Assembly (NCBI GenBank): GCA_015067075.1
Contig: SVND01000019.1
Location: 1-45,351, forward strand
DNA length: 45,351 nt
Direction of reading: 5' to 3'
DNA from: Oscillospiraceae bacterium
GTDB lineage: Bacteria > Bacillota > Clostridia > Oscillospirales > SIG530
Below the pieces are notes generated by a model, which was not told the origin of the DNA, ran no database searches, and saw only the letters and a program-made list of their open reading frames with translations. Below are positions 18,491-24,497 of the stretch, in pieces (position 1 is the stretch's first letter; every line of letters begins with the position of its first letter). The translations under genes were made by a program, and so were the position numbers.

Positions 18491-18715
18491 ATGATTTTTG
18501 AAAAGCTTACAGCTATCGTCGCTGAACAGTTCAGCGTTGATGAAAGCGAAATAACAGAAAACACTACATTTGAAGATCTCGGTGCAGACTCTCTCGACGT
18601 TGTCGAGCTGATAATGGCTGTTGAAGAGGAATTCGATGTTCAGGTTGCCGATGAAGATGCGGAAGGTATCGAAACTATCGGTGATGTAGTAAATTTTTTG
18701 AGGGATAAGGTTTAA
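18491..18715 (+). CDS. acpP: Acyl carrier protein
   Basis: The 74-residue acidic protein carries growing fatty acyl chains on a 4'-phosphopantetheine attached to the serine of [18 protein letters not shown]. Length and composition are typical. A strong ribosome binding site precedes ATG 18491, and a strong terminator follows. It lies after plsX, as expected for lipid synthesis genes, but it is transcribed from its own promoter and is not followed by rnc. Confidence 0.97.
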   Translation: MIFEKLTAIVAEQFSVDESEITENTTFEDLGADSLDVVELIMAVEEEFDVQVADEDAEGIETIGDVVNFLRDKV

Positions 18716-18728
18716 CCCAAAAATTCAT

Positions 18729-18766
18729 AACACCCGTACAGCTTTTTTGCTATACGGGTGTTTTTT
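18729..18766 (+). terminator. Intrinsic terminator of acpP
   Basis: The 10-bp stem AACACCCGTA/TACGGGTGTT (18729-18738 with 18753-18762) is followed by TTTTTT. It starts 14 nt after the acpP stop codon. Confidence 0.9.
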
Positions 18767-18771
18767 CAAGC

Positions 18772-18800
18772 AAATAGCACGGAAGCTTTCCGTGCTATTT
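18772..18800 (-). terminator. Hairpin ending the phosphohexomutase gene
   Basis: A 13-bp perfect stem (18772-18784 with 18788-18800) has core TAGCACGGAA. It lies 7 nt past the minus-strand stop at 18807, in the convergent gap with acpP. The minus-strand U-tract is short; the same hairpin can also back up the acpP terminator. Confidence 0.65.
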
Positions 18801-18806
18801 TGTCAT

Positions 18807-20309
18807 TTATGCGATTATTTCAGCGAGCTTTGCCGTATCCAAGCCGTCGCAAGCCATGAGAAAGCCTGCAAGCTCTTTTATAATAGTGATCGCGCCTCCC
18901 TTTGAGTCAGACTCAACGTTAAGAGGCATAAGGGGATCATGCAAGCTGAGACGAAGCAGGAACCAGCCGTCGCCATGCTCTTTGTCAAGGTTTACACGGA
19001 CACCCTCGTAATTGTTGGGTGCAATGGACCAGCCTTCCTTCTCCTGAGCATATTTTTCAAGCTTTGCAAGCACATCCTGACCGTAAGTCTTGAAGTCCTC
19101 GGGGATTATATTAAAACGAAGCTCCTTGCTTTCCGCAGGCTCTGCAAGGTCGGCAATAAGCGATTCAAGCGTATATCCCTCTTTCTTGCCGCGTGCAAGC
19201 TCAATAAGAAGCTTTGTAACAAGGTACGCACCGTCGTCAAGGAAATAATTTTCCATCAGCGCGCCATGGCCCGAAGTTTCCATTGCAAGCTGGCAATCCT
19301 GTCCGTTATTGTTAAGGCGTATAGCCTCGTTAATTACGTTGCGATAGCCCCTTTTGAAGCGATGATGAATACCGCCGCGGTTTTCGATAAATGCGGCAAG
19401 TCCCGTTGAGGTGATAGAGTCTGTAACGATAGTTGTGCCCGGATGCTCGCGAAGCAAAATAGCCGCAAGCATTGCGATGATTCTGTTTCTGTTAAGCTCG
19501 CTTCCATCGGAAAGCACGGCGCCTGCACGGTCAACGTCTGTGTCGAAAATAATACCGAGATCAGCCTTTGTTTCGGCAACAGCCTCCATTATCGCCGCCA
19601 TAGCCGTAGCATCCTCAGGGTTGGGAATATGATTGGGGAACGAACCGTCAGGATCAAGGTAACGGCTTCCCTTTGTGTCAGCGCCCAAGGGGGCAAGCAC
19701 CTTTTCTACATAGAAACCGCCTGCGCCGTTTCCTGCGTCAACGACTACTTTAAATCCTTCAAGAGGCTTTTGTTCTCCTGTCGCCGTGCGCACCTTATCG
19801 ACCAAAACAGCAGCGTATGCGTCCATAAATTCACCGCTTGCTACATCAGACGGTGCAAGACCTGTCTGTTCATCCGCTTCGGCATAAGCGAGTATGGCAG
19901 CAATATCCTGCTTTTCAAGTCCGCCATCCTTTGTGAAAAACTTAAATCCGTTGCGGTTAAAGGGCAAATGGCTTGCCGTTATCATAACGGATGCGTCATA
20001 AGGCTCCTCACCCACAACCGTGCTCATAAACATGGCAGGTGTTGAAGCCATACCGATATCGGTAACCTTCATGCCCTGCTGTGCCATCGCACCGCATATC
20101 CATTTTGACAAAGCTTCGCCCGACAAACGCGAGTCGCGGCCTACGGCGATGCGTATATCGTCCTTGCCGAGACGCGCACGTATCCACAGTGCAAAGCCGC
20201 GACCTATATCGACGCAAGCCTGCTCCGTCAGATTTATATGCTGTCCTTCGATACCCTCAAGTGCAACTCCGCGAATATCGCTTCCGTTTTGCAGTTTTTT
20301 GTAATCCAT
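18807..20309 (-). CDS. Phosphomannomutase/phosphoglucomutase family enzyme
   Basis: This alpha-D-phosphohexomutase moves a phosphate between C1 and C6 of hexose phosphates. From ATG 20309 (500 residues) I see the catalytic phosphoserine loop ITASHLPFNRNGFKFF (Ser113), the Mg-binding DTDVDRAG and the sugar-binding METSGHGA. A GTG two codons upstream (20315) is a weaker alternative; AAGGGG fits the ATG better. It is shorter than eukaryotic PGMs and near the usual bacterial ManB-type size. Whether glucose- or mannose-phosphate is preferred cannot be read. It has its own promoter and is monocistronic. Confidence 0.9.
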   Translation of the reverse strand: MDYKKLQNGSDIRGVALEGIEGQHINLTEQACVDIGRGFALWIRARLGKDDIRIAVGRDSRLSGEALSKWICGAMAQQGMKVTDIGMASTPAMFMSTVVGEEPYDASVMITASHLPFNRNGFKFFTKDGGLEKQDIAAILAYAEADEQTGLAPSDVASGEFMDAYAAVLVDKVRTATGEQKPLEGFKVVVDAGNGAGGFYVEKVLAPLGADTKGSRYLDPDGSFPNHIPNPEDATAMAAIMEAVAETKADLGIIFDTDVDRAGAVLSDGSELNRNRIIAMLAAILLREHPGTTIVTDSITSTGLAAFIENRGGIHHRFKRGYRNVINEAIRLNNNGQDCQLAMETSGHGALMENYFLDDGAYLVTKLLIELARGKKEGYTLESLIADLAEPAESKELRFNIIPEDFKTYGQDVLAKLEKYAQEKEGWSIAPNNYEGVRVNLDKEHGDGWFLLRLSLHDPLMPLNVESDSKGGAITIIKELAGFLMACDGLDTAKLAEIIA

Positions 20310-20343
20310 TTTCACGATCCCCTTGTATAAAATCTTTTATAAT

Positions 20344-20372
20344 ATTATACCACTATTTCAATTCCTGTGCAA
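20344..20372 (-). promoter_or_regulatory. Promoter of the phosphohexomutase gene
   Basis: The minus strand reads TTGCAC (20372-20367), a 17-nt spacer, then TATAAT (20349-20344), in the 74-bp gap after the alcohol dehydrogenase gene. Confidence 0.6.
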
Positions 20373-20383
20373 TGCTTTTTTAA

Positions 20384-21553
20384 TCAAAATGTTACGTCAT
20401 TTCCGTAAAACGCACATTCCATAAGCTTTTTCATATTGTTAAAATCAATTTCACGGGGATTTGAACCTGTGCACGGGTCAAGCAAAGCGTTTTCGCATAT
20501 TTTATCTATTGCCGCGTCAAAATGCTCCTGTGTCACACCGTTTTCGCGGAAGGTAGCACCGATACCGAGCATTCCGTTAAGCTTTCTTATTTCACAAACA
20601 AGAGAATTTGTAAGCTGTCTGTCCGTTGCGCCGCAAAGTCCTATATAACGCGCTATTTGAGCAAATCTATCCATACAGATCTTTGAATTATACTGTATAA
20701 CAAAAGGTAAAAGTATGGCGTTACAGCAACCGTGAGGAATTTTGAATTCAGCTCCCGTTTTATGAGCAAGGCTGTGTACAATACCTAAAAGAGCGTTGGA
20801 AAAAGCCATTCCCGCAAGGCACTGCGCCATATGAACGGCACATCTTGCATCGGCGTCACCGTTATATGATGCGACGATATTGCCGTAAATATCAGATATT
20901 GCCTGCAAAGCAAGGGGGTCGGAAAAAGCAGACCTGCCCGATGCAACGTACGCCTCCACTGCATGGGTAAAAGCATCCATTCCCGTATGCGCCGCAAGCG
21001 CTTTCGGCATAGTCATGGGGATATCCGTATCTAAAACGGCAATATCAGGCGTTATCTCAAAATCAGCCAAGGGATATTTAATTTTCGTCGTATAATCTGT
21101 TATAACGGAAAAAGCCGTGACCTCCGTAGCCGTGCCGCTTGTAGACGGTATGGCAACAAATATAGCTTTTTTCCGCAGCTTCGGTATGGAAAAAGGCTCT
21201 TTTATATCGTCGAAGCTTCTTTCGGGATGCTCATAAAATACCCACATGGCTTTTGCCGCATCAATGGGCGAGCCTCCGCCGATAGCTACTATCACGTCAG
21301 GCTGATATTGCTGCATCATCTCGGCGCCGCGCATTACCGTTTCAATAGACGGGTCAGGCTCAACACCTTCGAAAATTTTCGTTTCAAGCCCCGCTTGGCG
21401 CAGTACTGTTTCCGTTTTTTGCAAAAACCCATGCTTTTGCATGGAGCTTCCGCCTGTAACGATTATCGCTTTTTTGTGCCCTTGAAGGTTTTTAAGCTCG
21501 CTTATGGCGTTTGCACCGAAATAAATATCTCTCGGTAAAGTAAATCTTGACAT
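20384..21553 (-). CDS. Iron-containing alcohol dehydrogenase
   Basis: This group III NAD(P)-dependent alcohol dehydrogenase interconverts alcohols and aldehydes. I place the start at ATG 21553 (389 residues, MSRFTLPRDIYFGANAI) because AAGGAG precedes it; the 28 codons further upstream read like leader. The nucleotide-binding GGGSPIDAAKAMW is followed by TGMDAFTHAVEAYVASG and SLAHKTGAEFKIPHG, which provide the Asp and His iron ligands. The sequence most resembles butanol- or 1,3-propanediol-type dehydrogenases of Clostridia; substrate not determined. Confidence 0.92.
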   Translation of the reverse strand: MSRFTLPRDIYFGANAISELKNLQGHKKAIIVTGGSSMQKHGFLQKTETVLRQAGLETKIFEGVEPDPSIETVMRGAEMMQQYQPDVIVAIGGGSPIDAAKAMWVFYEHPERSFDDIKEPFSIPKLRKKAIFVAIPSTSGTATEVTAFSVITDYTTKIKYPLADFEITPDIAVLDTDIPMTMPKALAAHTGMDAFTHAVEAYVASGRSAFSDPLALQAISDIYGNIVASYNGDADARCAVHMAQCLAGMAFSNALLGIVHSLAHKTGAEFKIPHGCCNAILLPFVIQYNSKICMDRFAQIARYIGLCGATDRQLTNSLVCEIRKLNGMLGIGATFRENGVTQEHFDAAIDKICENALLDPCTGSNPREIDFNNMKKLMECAFYGNDVTF

Positions 21554-21672
21554 AATAATGCTCCTTTTCTTTGTTACTGCATTTATTATGCGCCAAAAAA
21601 AGGTAATATATACTGTAAAACATTTAAATATATTCATTCATCATAAGGATATACAAAAAGCCAACAACAAAG

Positions 21673-21701
21673 TTGTCTCTTTGTATATTTTGTGTTATAA
21701 T
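21673..21701 (+). promoter_or_regulatory. Promoter of the DUF559 gene
   Basis: TTGTCT (21673-21678), a 17-nt spacer and TATAAT (21696-21701), then GGAGGAG 8 nt before the ATG at 21731. Confidence 0.65.
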
Positions 21702-21730
21702 AAACTAATAAAAATTCAGGAGGAGTAAAT

Positions 21731-22114
21731 ATGTCGCTTAATTATAATGAGAAAAATATTACTCTTGCAAAAAATCTTCGCAAAAATGCAACGCCACAAG
21801 AAAATCATTTATGGTATGATTTTTTATCAAAATATGAAATTAGATTTCAGCGTCAAAAAGCAATAGATAATTTTATAGCAGATTTTTACTGTCACAAAGC
21901 AAAGCTCGTTATAGAAATTGACGGCTCACAGCACTTTACCGAAAAGGGTAGCCAAAAGGATGAATTTCGCACAGAAATCCTCGAAGGATATAACCTTAAA
22001 ATTATACGGTTTACAAATCATCAGGTTAATACAAATTTTCAAGGAGTATGTGAGTATATCGACTCCGTCGTAAAAGCCTTCCTCCGAGAGGAAGGTGGCA
22101 CGGCAAAGCCGTGA
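21731..22114 (+). CDS. DUF559 (Vsr-like restriction-endonuclease fold) protein
   Basis: The 127-residue protein has the DUF559 pattern: NLRKNATPQENHLWYDFLS, RFQRQKAIDNFIADFYC, LVIEIDGSQHF and GYNLKIIRFTNHQV. The FIADFYC...IEIDGSQH segment corresponds to the D...ExD/Q nuclease core related to very-short-patch-repair endonucleases. The cellular role of this family is not established. The last residues (AFLREEGGTAKP) are encoded by two back-to-back palindromes, so the repeat element starts inside the gene. Its low GC contrasts with the GC-rich palindromes. It has its own promoter and is probably an accessory gene. Confidence 0.85.
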   Translation: MSLNYNEKNITLAKNLRKNATPQENHLWYDFLSKYEIRFQRQKAIDNFIADFYCHKAKLVIEIDGSQHFTEKGSQKDEFRTEILEGYNLKIIRFTNHQVNTNFQGVCEYIDSVVKAFLREEGGTAKP

Positions 22115-22210
22115 CGGAAGGAGCTTTCGCAGCTAAAAAATATCAATTAGCTTAATTCAACCGCATTCTCCCTCAGTCAGCTTCGCTGACAGCTCCCTCC
22201 CGGAGGGAGC
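22077..22210 (+). repeat. Palindrome array overlapping the DUF559 3' end
   Basis: Four near-perfect stem-loops lie in 134 bp: CCTTCCTC-CGA-GAGGAAGG (22077-22095), CACGGC-AAA-GCCGTG (22099-22113), GTCAGC-TTC-GCTGAC (22176-22190) and GCTCCCTCC-C-GGAGGGAGC (22192-22210). The first two encode the C-terminus of the DUF559 protein, and its stop codon lies in the second stem. The block is GC-rich in an AT-rich neighbourhood, which suggests an interspersed REP-like or MITE-like repeat rather than ordinary coding sequence. Confidence 0.65.
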
Positions 22211-22232
22211 CTTTAAAAATTCTGAACATAGC

Positions 22233-22269
22233 AAAAAAGAACCGTTTCGGTGCAGTGCGGTTCTTTTTT
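22233..22269. terminator. Bidirectional intrinsic terminator between DUF559 and the small-gene pair
   Basis: The 12-bp stem AAAAAAGAACCG/CGGTTCTTTTTT (22233-22244 with 22258-22269) has A/T tracts on both sides, so it can stop both the plus-strand DUF559 transcript and the minus-strand small-gene transcript. Confidence 0.85.
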
Positions 22270-22324
22270 TGCCATATGTTTATAATCCAAGCAGAGATTT
22301 TTTCTTTGCATCAAATTCTTCTTG

Positions 22325-22480
22325 TCAATTATCTTTATACCAAGAATGATTACCATTTGCAGATTTTGGACACTTGCCCGTTGTTTGCTTTAAAGGTCTT
22401 GACGACCATCTAATACTTCTTCCGCAGTTTGTACATACATAACGTTCAGGTCCAGATATTTTTTTTACAGGTGTTCCCAT
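22325..22480 (-). CDS. Small zinc-ribbon-like protein (51 residues)
   Basis: This short gene starts at ATG 22480, with GGGAGG 9 nt upstream, and ends at TGA 22325. The product begins MGTPVKKISGPERYVCTNCG, then has RSIRWSSRPLKQTTGKCPKS and ANGNHSWYKDN. Cys16-x2-Cys19 and Cys37 with His45 could form a small zinc-binding knuckle. I do not recognise a family. It lies 30 nt after the 78-residue gene, shares its transcript, and is followed by a bidirectional terminator. The good ribosome binding site and the Cys pattern argue that it is real. Confidence 0.7.
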   Translation of the reverse strand: MGTPVKKISGPERYVCTNCGRSIRWSSRPLKQTTGKCPKSANGNHSWYKDN

Positions 22481-22510
22481 ATTATATTCCTCCCTTTAAT
22501 AATAAAACTA

Positions 22511-22747
22511 TCAGTTTTCGTCATACTCTTCGTCACAGTTTTCGTCATAGTCTTCCTCCTGCGGTCCTTCTAAATGCCACATGTTTCGAATTTCATTAAG
22601 GCTGTACTCTTTAGTCGCACCAAACAATTCAGTTCCGATTTCAAATCCAACAGTATCAGACATATCTTTGAGAATAGTTGATGCTGTTCCTGTCGCAACC
22701 AAAACGGCACTTGCACCTACCTTCAAAATTCCTTTGAATAGTCCCAT
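22511..22747 (-). CDS. Small protein with hydrophobic N-terminus and very acidic tail (78 residues)
   Basis: The start is ATG 22747 with GGAGG 8 nt upstream; a TTG in the Shine-Dalgarno itself is not a sensible start. The product reads MGLFKGILKVGASAVLVATG, then ASTILKDMSDTVGFEIGTEL, and ends in an acidic stretch (EEDYDENCDEEYDEN). The first 30 residues are a hydrophobic or amphipathic helix, so membrane association is possible. I know no family. Directly upstream stands an intrinsic terminator whose U-tract almost touches the ribosome binding site, so the gene can only be expressed by read-through. It is paired with the zinc-ribbon gene. Confidence 0.65.
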   Translation of the reverse strand: MGLFKGILKVGASAVLVATGTASTILKDMSDTVGFEIGTELFGATKEYSLNEIRNMWHLEGPQEEDYDENCDEEYDEN

Positions 22748-22762
22748 TTTTCTTTCCTCCAA

Positions 22763-22797
22763 AATAAAAAAGTGCGTACAACCGAAGCTATACGCAC
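22763..22797 (-). terminator. Intrinsic terminator or attenuator just before the small-gene ribosome binding site
   Basis: On the minus strand GTGCGTATAGC and GTTGTACGCAC (22797-22787 with 22782-22772) form an 11-bp stem, including two G-U pairs, capped by UUCG, then UUUUUU-A-UUUU. GGAGG of the next gene (22760-22756) follows at once, leaving no room for a promoter in between. Either this is a regulated attenuator or the end of a separate small RNA with read-through. Confidence 0.75.
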
Positions 22798-22972
22798 CGA
22801 AAAACGCAAACTCCGATTGCTGCTACACAAACTGAAGTTAGAATTAGGGCATCTCTACCATAATCACTTCATGGAATTTGCGCTTTTACCAAAGCCTAAA
22901 AATGATTATGGCAAAAAAAGGTATAATTATTCCCTAAAGAAAAAAGATACCGCCATTCTAACTATTCAGTTT
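22798..22972 (-). ncRNA. Structured leader RNA or small RNA upstream of the two small genes
   Basis: On the minus strand, from a predicted start near 22970, I can draw P1 (22977-22965 with 22836-22824, 13 bp, extended by GTTAGAAT/ATTCTAAC), a small P2 (22951-22947 with 22924-22920) and P3 (22912-22900 with 22869-22857, 13 bp, two G-U). Inside the P3 loop is GCTTT-GGTA-AAAGC. A further 11-bp pairing (22883-22873 with 22814-22804, two G-U) links the P3 loop to sequence 3' of P1, a possible pseudoknot or alternative fold. In P3, this pairing and the terminator, every non-Watson-Crick pair is G-U on this strand and would be A-C on the other, which favours a minus-strand RNA. If transcription starts at 22970, the first bases of P1 are lost. 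No known class recognised; a 6S-like RNA or a TA-flanked MITE are alternatives. Confidence 0.5.
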
Positions 22973-22976
22973 GTGT

Positions 22977-23005
22977 ATCATAATCAGTAAAGCAATTTTT
23001 GTAAA
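22977..23005 (-). promoter_or_regulatory. Promoter of the structured leader and small-gene pair
   Basis: The minus strand reads TTTACA (23005-23000), a 17-nt spacer, then TATGAT (22982-22977). The predicted start site falls in the 5' arm of P1. From 23006 to 23158 I see AT-rich sequence without a gene. Confidence 0.55.
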
Positions 23006-23158
23006 GAGAATTTTTATAAAACGTCGCATTTATCAGCGCAAAAACATTCATATATACCGCAAACTCTGTCCAAATTCATAAAAAAAATGTCCGATTTCGT
23101 ATTGTAATTCGCATTCAAATATTATAGAATAATGTCGTGCTCTTTCCTTTGGAAACAG

Positions 23159-23187
23159 TTGACACCTGCCTTTTTATGTGTTAAAAT
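23159..23187 (+). promoter_or_regulatory. Promoter of the U32 peptidase gene
   Basis: Perfect TTGACA (23159-23164), a 17-nt spacer, then TAAAAT (23182-23187), about 38 nt before the start codon. Confidence 0.65.
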
Positions 23188-23224
23188 AATATTTATACTA
23201 TTAACGAAAGGCGCGGTAAACAAT

Positions 23225-24451
23225 ATGCCTGAGCTTTTATCACCTGCGGGTAATTTTGAAAAAATGAAGGCCGCTATTTTATATGGTGCCGATGCCGTAT
23301 ACCTTGCCGGAAATGAATTCGGTATGCGCGCGGCGGCAGATAATTTCACGTTTGAGGAGCTTTGCGAAGCTGTAAAATACGCCCACGAAAGAAACGTCAA
23401 GGTTTATCTCACTTTAAACACTATGCCGAGAACGACGGAATATCCTCGTTTGCGAGCTTTCCTCGACAAGATAAAGGACATCGGACTCGACGCTTTCATC
23501 GTTGCAGATATCGGCGTTATATCTCTTTGCAAGGAACTTGCTCCGAACGTGCAGATACACATTTCAACTCAGGCTTCCGTTGTCAGCGCGCAGACCTGCA
23601 CGGCGTTTCAGCGTATGGGAGCAACGAGGATCGTGCTCAGCCGTGAGCTTTCCTTCAGCGAAATAAAAGCTATTCGCTCCGAAATATCAAAGGAGCTTGA
23701 GCTTGAAGCCTTTATACACGGTGCAATGTGCGTAGCCTACAGCGGAAGGTGCTTGCTTTCCAACCATTTTGTAGGACGTGACGGTAACCGCGGTGCTTGC
23801 GCTCAGCCTTGCCGCTGGAATTATAAGCTTTACGAAGCCGTCGAGGAAAAGCGCCTTGACGACCGTCTGGGTATAATGCAAACGGAGCACGGCACGTTTA
23901 CCTACAGCTCACGCGACCTTTGCATGATAGAGCATATTCCAGAGCTTTGCGAAAGCGGTATCGACAGCTTTAAGATAGAGGGGCGCATGAAAAGCGCGTA
24001 TTACGCGGCTGTCGTTACAAATACGTACCGCATGGCGATAGATAAATACTACGCTTCGCCCTTAGATTATAAATATGACCCCGTCTACATGAACGAGCTT
24101 TGCAGTGTAAGCCACCGAGAGTACGACACGGGATTTTTCTTTGACGATCCTATGAGCGACGCAAAAGTAACGGAGTTCAAGGGCTATATCCGTGAAAAAG
24201 CATACCTTGCAACAGTTCTTTCCTGTGACGAAAACGGCGTTGCAACGCTTGTTCAGCGTAACAAGCTCATTGCAGGACAAAGTGCCGAGATTCTGTCTCC
24301 CGGCAAGACGGGACAAGCTTTGACAATAACAGAGCTTTACAACGAAAGCGGCGAGCCCATTGAATCTGCTCCCCACCCCGGTATGATATTCACGGCAAAG
24401 CTTCCCTTTGCGGTAAAGCCCGGCGATATTTTACGAGGCGGCGGCGAATAA
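23225..24451 (+). CDS. U32 family peptidase-like protein (radical/hydroxylation-type U32)
   Basis: The U32 family includes collagenase-like PrtC as well as the TrhP/RlhA/UbiU group that acts in RNA or quinone hydroxylation. The 408-residue protein starts at ATG 23225 (MPELLSPAGNFEKMKAAILY, the family N-terminus) rather than the upstream 23132 codon. The U32 signature HGAMCVAYSGRCLLSNHFVG is followed by GNRGACAQPCRWNY, which supplies further conserved Cys residues, and by FKIEGRMKSAYYAA. The conserved cysteines in U32 proteins of this kind hold an Fe-S cluster, so tRNA hydroxylation (TrhP-like) is more likely than proteolysis (inference). The beta-helix protein gene follows after 46 nt. Confidence 0.9.
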   Translation: MPELLSPAGNFEKMKAAILYGADAVYLAGNEFGMRAAADNFTFEELCEAVKYAHERNVKVYLTLNTMPRTTEYPRLRAFLDKIKDIGLDAFIVADIGVISLCKELAPNVQIHISTQASVVSAQTCTAFQRMGATRIVLSRELSFSEIKAIRSEISKELELEAFIHGAMCVAYSGRCLLSNHFVGRDGNRGACAQPCRWNYKLYEAVEEKRLDDRLGIMQTEHGTFTYSSRDLCMIEHIPELCESGIDSFKIEGRMKSAYYAAVVTNTYRMAIDKYYASPLDYKYDPVYMNELCSVSHREYDTGFFFDDPMSDAKVTEFKGYIREKAYLATVLSCDENGVATLVQRNKLIAGQSAEILSPGKTGQALTITELYNESGEPIESAPHPGMIFTAKLPFAVKPGDILRGGGE

Positions 24452-24497
24452 AGCAATAACGGCGAAAGCCTTATATAAAAAGAAATGAGGAGTTAAT

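Noticed and set aside
22824-22977. MITE interpretation of the inverted repeat with TA on both sides
   Set aside because: Not excluded, but the G-U bias, the upstream promoter and the terminator fit a minus-strand RNA better. Kept as an alternative.
22772-22990. A 72-codon plus-strand frame (Lys-rich) across the leader RNA region
   Set aside because: It lacks a ribosome binding site, starts inside the attenuator hairpin, and is better explained by the minus-strand folded RNA.
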